Below are positions 9,779 through 29,301 of a DNA stretch of 64,000 nt, in pieces. The DNA lies in contig NC_037253.1 in assembly GCF_000002425.4 (NCBI RefSeq), positions 7,226,178-7,290,177 of the forward strand, given 5' to 3'. The DNA is from Physcomitrium patens. Its lineage: Eukaryota; Streptophyta; Bryopsida; Funariales; Funariaceae. The translations under genes were made by a program, and so were the position numbers. The notes beneath the pieces are model-generated. The model worked only from the letters and a program-made list of their open reading frames with translations, searched no databases and was not told where the DNA came from. How positions within the stretch are numbered: position 1 is the first letter of the stretch; the number at the start of each line of letters is the position of its first letter.

Positions 9779-12072
9779 ATGATGAAGCGACCGATGGGGG
9801 TCCATGGTGCAAGTAAGGGTAGTGAGTTTCATGATGGGAAGCAGCAGCCTCTTCTGAAGCGGCAGAGGGATCGCAAAGCATTGGCGTCGGATGCGTTGCC
9901 GTTGCCCGTGGGATTGACGAACAAGATCTTTACCGTGCTATTTTTTGTGGCCTCGTATTTCCTTATGAGGTCATGGCGGGACAAGATTCGAAACGCGACT
10001 CCGTTGCACATGCTGAACCTGGGAGAGATCGCTGCGCTTATCGTCCAGCTTTCTTCATTTATCTACCTGATAGGATTTTTTGGAATAGACTACGTGCAAA
10101 ACTTCATTAGCAAGAGCTGTGATGGAGCTTGGGATTCGGATGAGGAGAGAGAGTGTATTAGGCCCAACTGTCAGGTTGCGTCTGAGGCGCCTAAAGCTGT
10201 AGTTCAACTTATGGGAGTGAGTTTGAGCGAGAATGAGGATGAGGATATTGCTCGCGCTGTTAGCAATGGCGATGTTCCTTCGTACTCGTTGGAGTCGCAG
10301 ATAGGGGACCCTTTGAGAGCCGCTGCAATTAGACGTAGATCAGTGGAAATGACCACAGGAAGGTCGCTAGAAGGATTGCCTTTGTCAGGACTTGATTACA
10401 GCTCCATCCTGGGTCAATGCTGCGAGATGGTTGTGGGTTACGTGCAGGTGCCTGTTGGGGTTGCTGGTCCTCTTCTGATCAATGGTCGCGAGTTTACTGT
10501 TCCGATGGCCACAACTGAAGGCTGCCTAGTGGCTAGCACCAATCGTGGTTGCAAGGCTATACATCAGTCGGGCGGTGCTACAAGTATACTGTTGCAGGAC
10601 GGGATGACGAGAGCACCCGTTGTCCGTTTTCCAAGTGTGAAGAGATGCGCAGAGCTTAAGTTTTTCCTTGAAGATCCCAACAACTTCGATACCATTGCAC
10701 ACATGTTCAACAGGTAGGTCGCTTTACCATCCTAATATCCTTACATATTCTAATTCTTTAATTAAGCCTGTGTCTTTCGGCATTGTACGATTGAATCTTG
10801 TCAATTCCTTTTAGCCGCTGGGTTCCTGTTCTAATCTACAGAATTCCTCGATCCATGACAATGGGGCTCTTTGGATTTGGACACTAGGACCAGTCAAGTC
10901 GGATTTTCTCAGGATGTCTGGATGGAGGGTGTAGAACTTTCAAGTAGTACTACTCGTAAGGTCGCGTTGACAGTGTAATATGTGGCCGAATGGTCTTCAT
11001 TGAAGACTGAACTTTACTGAAGAACTTTTTGTTTGTGGTGTCAGAACTAGTCGCTTCGGTAGGCTGAAGCACCTTAAATGTCAGTTGGCTGGGCGAAATG
11101 TGTACATTCGATTCTCTGCTTTAACTGGTGACGCAATGGGGATGAACATGATATCCAAAGGCGTACAGAATGTTTTGGATTACCTTCAGGATATAAACCC
11201 GGACATGGAGGTCATCAGCGTGTCTGGTTTGCAACATGACCCAGTTGTTGGTCCTTCGTTTCAGTTCATTTTTTCGCTTGTCTAGCGCTTGTTTAGCTGT
11301 ACAGTATACTCACGTAGTCTGTACATGTGCAGGTAACTTCTGTGCGGACAAGAAACCAACAGCTGTAAACTGGATTGATGGTCGTGGAAAGTCTGTCGTT
11401 TGTGAGGCAATTTTGAAAGGGGACGTCGTACGCAAAGTCCTAAAAACCTCTGTGTCTGCCTTGGTGGAACTGAATATGGTGAAGAACTTGGCTGGTTCCG
11501 CCTTGGCTGGTGCGGTTGGGGGCTTCAATGCACATGCAGCCAATATCGTCTCTGCTATATACATTGCAACTGGACAAGATCCTGCACAGAACGTCGAGAG
11601 CTCACAATGTATAACCATGATGGAGGCTGTCAATGGTGGTCAAGATTTACATGTCTCTGTTACGATGCCTTCAATTGAGGTATGCATTTGATTTTTTTCT
11701 GGACGGATGCCTGTTTCACGGAGTAGAACTTGTCCTATCCCCTCTTTAGTCTTTACAACTTTCACCCTCAGACTGACTGTTAAATTTCTTCTGCAGGTGG
11801 GAACTATCGGCGGCGGCACACAGTTGGCTTCACAATCAGCGTGCTTGAACCTACTTGGAGTGAAGGGAGCGAATGCAGATTCTCCCGGTGCTAATGCTCA
11901 AGGACTTGCAAGAGTAGTAGCTGGAGCTGTGCTGGCTGGAGAAATCTCTCTTATGTCTGCTTTGGCCGCTGGGCAACTTGTGAAGAGTCACATGAAATAC
12001 AACCGTTCAAATAATAACATGGCTTCTATTGGAAATGCGGCCCTGCCTCCACTACCAACAAAGTCCTCCTAA
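9779..12072 (+). CDS. HMGR: 3-hydroxy-3-methylglutaryl-CoA reductase
   Basis: Converts HMG-CoA to mevalonate with 2 NADPH, the committed step of cytosolic isoprenoid synthesis; an ER membrane protein. Four exons: 9779-10713, 11045-11226, 11333-11679, 11797-12072, with GT-AG introns and matching phases, giving 579 residues. The first in-frame ATGs are at 9779 and 9782. The N-terminus has the plant plan: a variable basic segment, two membrane spans (around [13 protein letters not shown] and [19 protein letters not shown]) and an acidic linker. The catalytic domain has [13 protein letters not shown] with the catalytic Glu, GDAMGMNM (NADPH binding), DKKPTAVNW with the catalytic Lys, GTIGGGTQL, and the C-terminal catalytic His in [11 protein letters not shown]. 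Length is typical for plants. It converges with the tRNA synthetase gene downstream. Confidence 0.97.
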
Positions 12073-13450
12073 GCCTGACAAGCTTGCGAAAGAAGATGAG
12101 TGTAAGTTGGGTATTTCCTAAAGATATAGCCTCTAACAAGCAAACCTCGACTCATTCGGCTAACACATTCATGCTGTTCTCAATCTGCAAAGATTGCAGA
12201 AACAGATCTGAGATCCAAAATTGTGGATATTCATTTTCAGTGTTCCACGAGGCACTTTTTTGAAAGATCCTTCTTGAACTGGCAAGTACGCAGGAATCCT
12301 TGGAGTTTGTCACACATAGTGAAGTGCCACTAAGCCAATTAGGGAAATTTATTGTAACGGAATCCAGCTGACTAATCAATGGTGACTATATATCGGAAAG
12401 ATTCCAAATGTTGATGTCAACTTTTATCTCAGATAGTTGATGAATCCCTTGATCTGGAAAAAAACCAAATGGTTTATTCCCTCTGCAAATGAAGCTGCAT
12501 AATGGCTTTATTTGACCATATTCTTTTTAGGAGAATACGATTAGGAAAGAACTGGCATGGTGGGCAACGTTTACACGAGTTGCTACAACTCTCTTCACTG
12601 AAGGGATCATGTATATACTCCAAGGAAACGGCTTGGAATAACGGAGAATAGTTTTTACTCTACGCTATTTTCATGTCCATTAAAACCCGTGATCTCAGAA
12701 AAAGAGGGCTCTTTTCCACCTGTAGGACTAGTAAGCGAAACTTGCAATATCGTATGATTTGACTCCGTCCAATCTTTCCTAGTCAATAACTAAACGTCTA
12801 TTAACAATCTACTTTCGAAAGACGGGAATCCTTAATTGACAGAGAAGAAATACATCTCTTTTAGTGGAGCGCAGAAAATGTCTGTACGACAATATTCATG
12901 CCAGAAAAAGTGAGCCTTAGAATTGACAGAAATCGTTTGACAATTACTAATACAATTTAACTACCAGAATTGCTTTATCTTACCATCAAATACTGGAACA
13001 GTGTCTGTTTCGTTATGGTTAATGGCTTTTACATACTGTATTATTTGCCTACATCAGACGGCAAATTGGTGAACATAAACTCAATATCACAATCAGCATT
13101 GCACGGACCTTATTCAAGATGACTTGCAACACATAATCTCAACTGGCAGAAGTAAAACATACTCCAGATTATTCCCACTAAGTGTATCATAGCATAGGCT
13201 TGTGTATCAATCCATTCGTTAATGTAAAAAATTCAAAGGAGGATGTACACACGTCTAATCGTTTTGATCAATTCTGCTAGCCGTTTTTTACTGACTAAGC
13301 CATATCATATTATCGATTCAACAAATGATCCAGGTTTTCGACAAAGGTATGGGCCGGTAACACAACCCTCACATATCTAGCTCCTCAATGCATCTAAACT
13401 CCCGCAGTATAATGTATCTTCATAAACAATTATATCACTGCACTAACTGC
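12073..13450. other. Intergenic region between convergent genes
   Basis: Holds the 3' UTRs and terminators of HMGR (+) and the glutamyl-tRNA synthetase (-). No ORF with family similarity, RNA gene or repeat was seen. Confidence 0.7.
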
Positions 13451-19196
<5,746 letters not shown>

Positions 19197-19278
19197 GAGC
19201 TCATGCCGGAGTGGTTATCGGGCACGACTAGAAATCATGTGAGCTCTGCCCGCGCAGGTCCGAATCATATTGAGCACA
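19197..19278 (+). pseudogene. tRNA-Ser pseudogene
   Basis: 82 bases aligned end to end with the intact tRNA-Ser at 37110-37191. The D-arm and anticodon loop (CTAGAAA, anticodon AGA) are kept. The acceptor stem has a mismatch at position 2, the anticodon stem has ACGA instead of ATGA, and the T-arm and loop are broken (GGTTCGAATCC has become GGTCCGAATCA). A downstream 62-base segment is also shared with the intact locus, so this is a duplicated locus that later decayed. Confidence 0.85.
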
Positions 19279-19336
19279 ATCTCTGATAGTTGTGTGTTTT
19301 TCCTTTTTTGAAATTCTCATAGAAAGCAAAAAATAG

Positions 19337-19398
19337 TGCACAAATGAGCAATAGGTGAGAGTTTTTCCAGTTTCCACGAAGTGGTTTCTTGGACCTGC
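19337..19398 (+). repeat. Duplicated downstream segment of the tRNA-Ser locus
   Basis: CACAAATGAGCAATAGGTG and the following AGTTTTTCCAG, TTTCCAC and AAGTGGTTTCTTGG blocks repeat at 37247-37308 with only a few substitutions, about 60-70 bases after each tRNA copy. Confidence 0.8.
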
Positions 19399-19650
19399 GT
19401 GTTGGTTCTGAGAAGCTTCTCTTGTGGATAGTGCCCCCTTCTCAGCTCCGAAGTTGGTTGGTTTTGGACCCTGGCCTCTGGATAGATGAGTCGTGCCCTC
19501 ACAGCACACTCGCCCCCCCCCCTCAACACACCGATGGTTATTGTTTAGGAAGGGGTTCTATGTCCCTGCAAGCAAAGTGATTTTAGTTGCTAAGTAGGGA
19601 TGTAGAAGTAGAGTATTACACATAATGGGTTTAGTTGTAGACGATGGCAA

Positions 19651-19733
19651 ATCAGCATGGTCAAGTGGTTTAAGGCGCCATATTGGCTTGAAATGGATGT
19701 GGTTTTGTGAAATTTGGAACGAAATTGTTGAGG
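19651..19733 (+). pseudogene. tRNA-Leu-like relic
   Basis: ATGGTCAAGTGGTTTAAGGC followed by GCGCCA matches the D-arm to anticodon-stem part of plant tRNA-Leu (ATGGCCGAGTGGTCTAAGGC) with C-to-T and G-to-A changes. The 5' ATCAGCA can pair with TGTTGAG at 19726-19732 in six of seven positions, and the length (about 83) suits a tRNA-Leu. The anticodon stem and T-loop are degenerate. Could also be a tRNA-derived repeat. Confidence 0.4.
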
Positions 19734-19859
19734 CACTTAGATCCAAATTTCTAAAAATATCTCTAAGTGAATTTGTAGTAGTAGCATTGAGTTGCATTTT
19801 CTAGTAAAGCAATTATCATTTCTTCGAATATAGGATTGCACCAATTTTTCAAACATTTG

Positions 19860-21790
19860 GAGCAAAATGGAACAAGATATGCAAGTTAATTAAGTCAAAG
19901 CTTGGGATTGTAGAAGTAAGGTCAGTATCTCTATACTAGTAGTAGGACCAAAGGATGTTCTCAAGGTAAAGGACATAGAAGAACTGAGAGCATCCTTACA
20001 CAAATATTACACAAGATGAAGAAACAAGCCAACATTTGGGCTCGTAGAAGCTCAATTACAACAATTGGCAACAAAAGGTAAAGAGACAATACAAGTCATG
20101 TTACACAGAAAGATCCTATAAGCAACAACACCAATACAATAGCAAGAAGATTTGTTAGGAATCTCCATAACAACTCCAATATATGAAATATCATTTTTTT
20201 CTAACAACTTTGTAGGTATAAAAGGGAAATAGTTGGAGGTTTTAAGTAAGGAGATTATTACTCCTTTACTACAACAACAGAAAATATCAATACAAGAAGG
20301 TACATCATAATATGAAGGAATGATTGAGATATGTGAAGATACATATAATAGATGAGGTGACTCAGATGAAGCCATATATATCTTCTTGAAGAAGCAGATT
20401 AAAAATAGATGCTCACAAGGCAAACAAGTAATTAATTAGCATGGTCACTTCAACCTCTCTTGCACACATTTGGAGTATAAAGAACTTAGAAAGTTAATAG
20501 AACAAGTTTTGCCATATCTTTCAAGATTTTTTAGGAATGACTATGAGAAAGCAAGGAAACTCAAGGTAATTTTAGAATCACCATACATAAGGGCATCACA
20601 ACCAAATATGTAACTGCCTTCTATTATAGACATATTACTTACAAAAATTAAAAAATAGCAACAAATGAAAGGAAATGATTTCCAAAAAGTATCTAAATCA
20701 ATTCAAGAAATCCAAATAGATATATGAATAAGAGGAGATGACACATTTGATGAACCTTGGATAATTATAGTACATGAAACAACCATTAACTACCTTAAAA
20801 AAATACTAAAAAAAAATAGAAGAGTACTAGGAAGCAACCTTAAGTTTTTGAAGTTTATTATTTGGATGAGACAAAAATTACATCACTCATTTAAACAATT
20901 ATTCTTTTAAACAAATAACTACTTCAAAGTTAAATTTTTTTAAATAGAAGATAGACAACAAACCTTAGTAAATTACAATTTCTTTCTATAAGATCAAAAG
21001 ATAATATTTACAACCTAGATATAATATATCAATAAGAATAATATAAAAAAGAAGAAAAAACAACAATATGGATGCAAATAATTAGACTATTGTACAAAGT
21101 TAGAAATTACAAATATCTAATGAAGGTGGCTTCATTGTTTTGTAAAGTGATAATAGTAAATGACACAAAAACATACCAATTTAAGTTCTTAGGACCACAT
21201 GCAAAGATATTGATTATTCAATCAACTATCCTATTGAAATAAATCATTCTCAATAGATTTGATGGTAGAAGGGAGATAATATATAATATGGAATATATTA
21301 GTTACTTCCTTCAATGCATCGAGTGTCACTTCATAGATTATTCAACCCACCAATGTTTATTCACCAAAAGATCCATACAAAGTAGATTAGTAGATAGACG
21401 AAAGAAGTTATATGGAGCCTTCATCTAAATGGAAAAATGGCAAATAAATATTACACATTAAATAAGCTTCTACCACCACAAAGGGTCTCAAATCTCTTGT
21501 ATCAAAGAACTAAATAAGAAAACCTCATTTATATTCATATGAAAATCAATAGTGAAAAAAGACAATAAGAAGAAACTAATAATCAAAGGCAAAGTAGGAT
21601 ACCAAACCAATAGGATAAGAAACACATTTTGAGAAGCACTAATATTGACAAAAAAACCAATAAGTCAATTTTGCATTGTCGTGATTACACCAATACTATA
21701 TAATAAATCCAACATAAGTTAAGAAACATTTATGGATCACACAAGAGAGATAATTTAGCCCTTAGGTTGATATTTTAGGTATTATTTTAG
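19860..21790 (+). pseudogene. Unidentified decayed coding region
   Basis: From about 20040 to 20620 one plus-strand frame reads coherently for nearly 200 codons, interrupted only by stops of the kind made from CAA, CAG, CGA or TGG by transitions. Peptides such as VEAQLQQLATKGKETIQVM and ELRKLIEQVLPYLSRFF are visible. Further down, other coherent stretches follow with small frame shifts. I do not recognise the family. The AT-rich, transition-saturated look matches the neighbouring retroelement relics, so a different retroelement is likely. It ends near the 3' end of minus-strand relic C. Confidence 0.35.
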
Positions 21791-21799
21791 ATGAATGTA

Positions 21800-24700
21800 T
21801 ACTAAAGAAGAATCCTTCAATTTGATTTTGATAGATGTTATTAATAAAAAGTATCGATCTTCTTTACTAAATTTACAAGTTTCTTTATTGGCTTCTATGT
21901 GAATTCACTAATTTTATATTTGCACTAATGAATAAGACATTCCAACCAATTTTGGCACTACCTTAAGTCTAAGATTTCTTTGATTTTATATTCTTCGTTA
22001 TTATCCACTTCTTTTAAAGGAGGTGGCATTTATTGTCTTACTAATATATCTATTAACTTCTATGACTTAAGAAGAAACACATGAAATATAGAATAGATTT
22101 TTATAGACTCCAATAGATATAATCAATAAGCAGTTGAATTAATTTATTCACAAATAAGAAATAGTCTAATTCTATAGTAATCTAACTTATCATAAGAGCA
22201 AATAGTCTTGATATTGTAACAAAGTAACCATACCTTGTTGCCAATATGGAATTGAGATTGTTCTCTAAAATCTTAATATAAATTGTATCTCCCTATTTGA
22301 TATAATATCCTTTGGTACTCCATAATAGCAATAGTTATTTTTTAAGAAAAGCTTAGCTGTTTCTTTACCTATAATAGATTTTATATATAGTACAAAATAT
22401 GTCGTCTTGATGAATTGATCTACTATTACAAATATAAAATTAAAAGAATCTAAAATTAAAAGATCTATGATAAAGTCCATAGAAACAAAAGACCATAGTT
22501 ATTTTAAAATAAATAGTGGTTGAAGAAGTCCATAAGTTTGATGACAAGGACTTTTTAATCTTGAACAAATGTCACATGATTGTACAAAATCTTTAATTAT
22601 TTTTTAAATTTGAAGCCACTAAAAATATCTAAATTTATCTCTAAATTTTTTTATATTCAAAATGTTTGATTATTGAAAAGTTATGACAAGCTTGAAGAAT
22701 GTATAATTGTACTTCATATTTTAGAATATATAATTATTATTTAAAATAAAATAGATTATTTTAAAATTCAAACTTAGAAGCATCTTGAGACTTAGAAGAA
22801 TTATTCTCAATATCATAAAGAAGAAGATCAAAAGACATACTCAATTAAACCTACTTGAAAAAGGTTGAATCAACAATAAATTTTGAATTTATTGTTCAAA
22901 CATGAAAATGCTCTGGCTTAAAAAATATTATTCTTTGTTGATCAAAAGATGCATCCCTTTTTTTTGATGTAAGATAAGAATGTCTAAAAAAGATATTTGA
23001 CAAACCATATTATTTTTTAAATTAATAAGTGATCTTAAAATTAAATTTTAATAAAGACATGATCGAATAAGCTTAACGATAATTCAAAACATGTATTGAT
23101 ATAAAGTACTTGAGATACTTCTAATTTGTATATATGATAATTGGACTTGCAATGGCTTATAGATAATGACACCATTTTTGAAATAAATCCACAATTAGAA
23201 GAAGCTCTTTGTTGTAGATCTTGTACTTAATCTTGTTTACTGAAAAACTTCTAGAATGAAATGCTATCAAATAGAGCTTAATATCTGCTCCCATTTGTGA
23301 CAGCATTGCATCTATAGCAAAGTCTAATGCATTTTTTTTCATAAAACATGCCTTGAAAAAATAAACGCAATATAAGATTGATACAAAAATAAATGTTATC
23401 TTCAAGATTTCAAAAGATACTTTAATTTTTTTGCTCCATTAATGTTTGTCCTTATATGTCAAATATGTAAGAAGAGCTACAATTTGAAAAAAGTTCTTGA
23501 TGAAGATTCAACAATAATTGAGAAATTTCAAAAAAATTATACATCTTTGATTGTTCTTCAAGTCTTTTATTCTATGATAATTAAGACTTTCTTAGGATCT
23601 ATCATAAGACCATTATTTGAAATGATATATCTTAATAAATCAATTTAAATAGTGTAAAATATTTACTTTTCTATCTTATCATATAATTTTGCATCTTTTA
23701 ATTTTTGTAAGACACAAAAAATATAAAATTTGTATTTTTCTGTATTTTTAGAATAGATTAAGATGTCACCTAAGTAAGAAACTTAAGTCATCAAGAAACT
23801 CACAAAAGACATCATTTATTAGATGATAAAAAAAATAGCTAATGTATTTGTGAGTCCAAAAGGCATGACAATATATTCAAAATACATGTATTTAGTTTGA
23901 AATGTAATTTTTCATTCATTTCTTTCTTTAATAAGTACCAAGTTGTATGCTTCTTATAGATCCATTTTATATAGATCTTTTCTTAATTGAATTGATTAAG
24001 AAGTTTTAAAATCAAAGTTAGAAGATATATATTCTTAATGGTGATCTTCTTTAGTCTTTGATAGTCTATATACATCCATAGAGATTCTCTTTTTTTCATC
24101 ATAAATAAGATAAGAGTCCTTGTCAGAGATTTAAAATAGTATATAGAGTTCTTAACCAAGTTCTTATCAATATATTCCTTGAGTGTAGCTAACTTTTTTT
24201 GTGATAGGCTATAGATTATTTTGAATGGTAGTTGAGCTCTTTTTTGAAGATTAATAGAATAATCATAGAAACGATGTTTTAGAAAAATATCTCTATTCTT
24301 CTTTTCAAAAATTTCTTGATAATCTTGATATCAGAATGGAACACCACTTGAAATCTTTTTTTTTTTAATCAAAAATAGATGTGGCATATATAACAAAAAT
24401 TGATCTTTATTTTGCAGCATGCATGAAAGCTCTTTCATCTACAAATAAGTGTTTGGACATGTTAGACATGTAAGTTTCTATTTTACTAGCAAAATCTTAA
24501 GTTAAACTACAAAAAAATTAAGACTACAAGAAATTTAGTCTATTTTAAGATTATACTTTTTTAGCCATAATAATCCTAAAATAATTATTTTAGAAGGAAA
24601 TTTAATTATATTAAATATTATTAAGCTATTATGATCACTAAGTGCTATATTTAAAGAAATAGTTTTATAGATCACATCTCTAAAAGACAACAAATGACCA

Positions 24701-25146
24701 TCTATTACTTCTATGTCCATAGGTTTGGTTTTTTAACTAAGAATATTTTTTGTTTTTTGATAAAGTCTTTGTCTATAAAAATAAGATAAAGCTCTTGAAT
24801 CTAATAAGACTAAGACTTTGTGATTTTTTGGTCCTAAAAGAATTTCTACTATTAAACAAGATGAAGGATTTGAGGAGAAGGTAAAACCTTTATTAGGTGT
24901 TGCATAAGATTTCACTCACTTGGTCCTTATTGTAGCTAGAAAAATTAGTTTTTTGACATATTGTTTTCTTTGATAAGCATATTTTTTATTTTTTGGTTGT
25001 ATTATTTCTTTAGATAATGTTGAGAAATGAGCTTAAATTTTTTTTAATATAGATACAATACTTCTTGATGTTATTGAGTCTTTTCTTGCTTACTAAGAAT
25101 TTAAAATATACCATGTTAATTTACATAGGTTTTAGTCTTTATGAAT
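21800..25146 (-). mobile_element. Decayed chromovirus relic (C), minus strand
   Basis: Homology to element A runs in reverse: the chromodomain at about 21895-22080, integrase at 22265-22560 (a frame with IVDQFIKT and PKDIISNRE is still open), RNase H at 23157-23405, reverse transcriptase across about 23440-24300, protease at 24535-24915, and the 3' part of gag up to about 25146. There it is cut off by the 5' LTR of relic D. Many stops and an overwhelming excess of C-to-T and G-to-A changes relative to A. The homologue of the gag-pol slip site reads A AAA AAC (24948-24954). No 3' LTR was recognised; past 21800 the sequence changes to an unrelated decayed region. Confidence 0.85.
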
Positions 25147-25154
25147 TGTCACAG

Positions 25155-25200
<46 letters not shown>

Positions 25201-25700
25201 TTATTTCAATAGTTATTTATATGATTAGGTAGAAGTAGTAAATATAGCTTAATTTTATAAAGTCTTCTAGAAAAGCTTCTTAAAAGCTTCATAGATGTGG
25301 TTTTGACTTTAGATGTGTTTGTAGGTTAGAAACTTAGTCAATAAGTTAACCACGTGTTAGTAGCTTGTGGAACAAGCTAACTATGTTGCACATACATAGA
25401 TAATTTGTCTTGCAAGTTAAGACATGTGGCTAGCAAAGTCAACACATGTTGGAGGTCCTATAGAATATCACCACATAATTCTTAATTAGAGAGTATATAT
25501 AGAGGCAAGAGTGAAGCCTTTTTCACTCTTGTTAATGCCTTTTCAATATTTAGTCTTATTCCAAGACTTTCTAGTCTTCTTGTTTTTGGCAATAGCCATT
25601 CTAGTTCAATATTATATCATCTTTGAGTGACTTTTAAATTCTTTTTAGTGATATAAGAGTGTATTAAGGATTTCTTTCTTCAAGATTTATATCCTTGACA
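25147..25700 (+). repeat. 5' LTR of relic D
   Basis: Starts TGTCACAGATATACATA and ends CCTTGACA, matching the ends of the A LTR. It contains an (AT)n tract near its start (about 25160-25195) and the conserved TATATATAGAGGCAAGAG core near 25495. Confidence 0.85.
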
Positions 25701-28610
25701 GTTTAATAAGAGTGCTAACATATTTTTTTTGTCTTGTTTTAGAAATCAGTGAATTACTCCACTTCTATTGTTGTATTTTGAAGGTTGTAGACTACTGATC
25801 TTTAAACAAATAATCTTATTTTTTAATATTGATCTTTTCCTTAAAGATAGTGGATTATCCCTTTTTGTAAAAAATTTTATTAGAGGTTGTAGATTACTCT
25901 CTTCTAATTTATTTTTTTTGGATTTGTTTGAGTTGCCTACAAGAAAAAAGATTATGGATGCTACTCCTAGTAGAAGTGAGAATAGATTTATAACTATTGC
26001 AGATTGTTATGAGCTTATCAACACTCTTAGGGTGGAAAATTCATGCATCACCAATATTAATCATAGAAGCACTACTTCTATACCTATGGAAGAATTCTAG
26101 AATCTAAGTCAAGAAGTTGTGCGGTTGAAGGATTCAAGTTAGTCAACCTTACAACCAAATTTAGGGGGTCTTGCTTCTAGAAGCTCAAGAAAGGTAAGAA
26201 TTTGTATGCCCAAGAAGTTTGATGGAATAAGATCAAAATTTTGAGGGTTTTTATAATAAGTTAAGTTCTACTTAAGATTACATCCTTTCCAATATGTGAA
26301 TGGATTTACTTAAGTTGGCTTCATAGGTACACTTCTATCTCGAAGTATTCTTTCTTGATTTACATCTTTTGTAGAAAAGGATTCTCCACTTCTTTATAAT
26401 TTAATTCATTCTTAGAAGTGTTTATGACCACATTTGGAGAAAGTGATTGAAAACAAGTAGTAGAGACTAAACTCTTATCTTTACAACAAAGATTTCAATC
26501 AGCCACCACATATACTGTTGAATTCCAAAACTATGCTTACAACATGTGCTGGAATGACAAAGCACTTATCAATCAATTTCAATATGGATTAAAGGATAGC
26601 ATCAAAGATTTTTTTATTAATAATGCCAAAAGCAAAATCTTTAAAAAAAATTATTGCTTAAGCCATTGCATGAAACAATCAATTATTTGAAAGATGTCAA
26701 GAATAAAGACTTGGCCGAAGAAGAAAAAGTCAAGTAATGGTGGTAGCTTCTGAGCTTTTTGAAACATATTTATCAATACTGGAACCAATGTAAATTGATA
26801 CGATATATTTTAAATCTTTCATGGATCATGAAAAGATTTAACATTGCCAATAGAGTTTCTATTTATATTATGGAGAAACTAAGCATACTACTCAATATTA
26901 TCTAAAAAAGCAACGCAATTACAAAATGAAGAGCATAATTACTAAAGAAGATAATGTATCAGAAAACAAGTTTTTTCTAGTTATAATAAGGACCGTGCGG
27001 CTAGAGTCATGTGCAATACCTAATAAAGGTCTTATTCTTTCTTCCAATTCTTCACCTTGTTTTACAATAGATATGTGTTTACAACCTAAAAATCACAAAG
27101 TCTTTACCTTGTTAGATTCAGGAGCCTTAGCCTATTTTATAGATGAAGATTTTGTCAAAAATCAAAAAATACCTTTAGTCAAGAAAACTAAACCCGTACA
27201 TATAGAAGTCATAGATGGTTGTTTGTTGTCTTTTGGAAATGTTATCCATAAAACTGTTCCTTTAGATGTCTCAATTAAAGATCATAACAATGTAGTAGTA
27301 TTTAATGTAATAAGTTTTTCTTCCAATCTAGTTATTTTAGGATTATCATGGCTAAAAAAATACAACCCTCAAATAGATTGGATTTCTTATAATCTTAACT
27401 TTTTTGATAATATAATCCAAGATCAAATTAGTGAAATAGAAATATATAAGTCTGTTACATCCAAACCTTTACTAGTAGGTGTGAGAGCTTTTATGTATGT
27501 TACAAAAAAAAGCATCACCTTTTGCTATATATGCTACTTCTATTTCTAATGGTAAAAAAATACCAAGTGGTATTCCTAGCCAATATCAAGAATTCTAAGA
27601 TGTCTTTGAAAAGTAGAATGTAAATATTCTTCCAGAGCATTAATCTTATGATTGTTCAATTGATCTGCAAGAAAGAGCTCAACCACCATTTGGACCAATC
27701 TATAGCTTATTGTAAAATGAATTGGCTAAATTAAAGGAGTACATTGATGAGAACTTAGAAAAGAATTTCATATGCCATTCTAAATCTCTAGTTGGGGCTT
27801 CTATCTCATTAATGAAGAAGAAAGATGGATCTCTGTGGATGTGTGTAGATTATCGAGGACTCAATAAGATCACCATCAAAAATAGGTATCCTTTGCCTTT
27901 GATTTCAAGACTTTTTAACCAACTCAATCAAGCAAAGATCTATACGAAAATAGATCTGTAAAGAGCTCATAACCTAGTTTGAATCAAAGAAAGAAATAAA
28001 TGGAAGACTTCTTTTTGAACTAAGTATGGATATTTTGAATATAATATCATGCTTATCAAACTCATAAATGTACTAGTCGCTTTTCAACATCTTATGAATC
28101 ATGGTTTTTGTGAGTTTTTGGATGATTTTATCATTTGCTATTTATACGACATTCTAATCTACTCTAAGAATACAAAAGAACATGAACTTCATATTTGACA
28201 TGTATTATAGAAACTTAGAGATGGAAGATTATATATTAAGTTGAAAAAGTGTGTATTCTATACTACTCAAGTTGAGTTTTTTGGTTACTTCATTTCCAAC
28301 AAAGTCCTTAGATGGATCTTAAGAAGGTCCAAACTATCATAGATTGAAAGATTCTAAAAAGAATATGAGATATGCAATGCTTTTTGAGCTTTATTAATTA
28401 CTACCAAATCTTCATGAAGAAATTTTTTCAAGTTGCAACTCTAGTTATATGTTTGATTTGTAAAGACAAACTTGAGTGGAATAAAGAAGCAAAAGCATTA
28501 TTTGATGCTTTAAAGAAGGAGTTTATTTTTGCACCAATCTTATATTGTATCGACTTTTCTAAAGCATTTTTTATAGAAACAAACATGTCAAACTTTACTA
28601 AAGATGCCAT

Positions 28611-29254
28611 TGTCAGGATAGAGAGAGTTTACCTCAAGAAAGCACTAGACTCCTATCCTCTTTATGAACATGTTGTCTTTCTTCTCTAAATTGAAAAAAT
28701 GTCTTGAATAAATCATGGGTATCAATTCTTCCTGATAATTCAAATCTTAGATTTTGATCTTCCATCTCAACTTGTTGAAAAATTAGTACCTTAAGGCTCT
28801 CTCAATGGAAGTACCAATATGTTGGAATAGAGAGAGTTTGCTTCAAGAAAGCACTAGGCTCTTGGCTGCCACTAATTGTTCAATCAAGTCTTGAAATAAA
28901 AAAGACTAAATTTATATATATATAATATTTTTAGGTACTATTACACCAAATATATAAATCTTAAATTTCCAAAAACACCTAAAGTATGATAAAACCTCCA
29001 AATCCTTAAATATCCTTCTGGAATATTATTTCCAAACTTCAAAAACTCATATCTTCCAATTGAACCATCCAAACATACTAAAATTTTATATAGAGTATTG
29101 ATATACTTCTAAAAACTACAACAACAAATTTTAATTGTAAATTCATCACAAATCTTAAGATATCTCTAATATCCTAATAGAAGCTTTAAATCTTAGTTTT
29201 TATACACCCATGTATAAATTTCTTAATATCTCACAAATTAAGGACTTAAATGCC

Positions 29255-29301
<47 letters not shown>

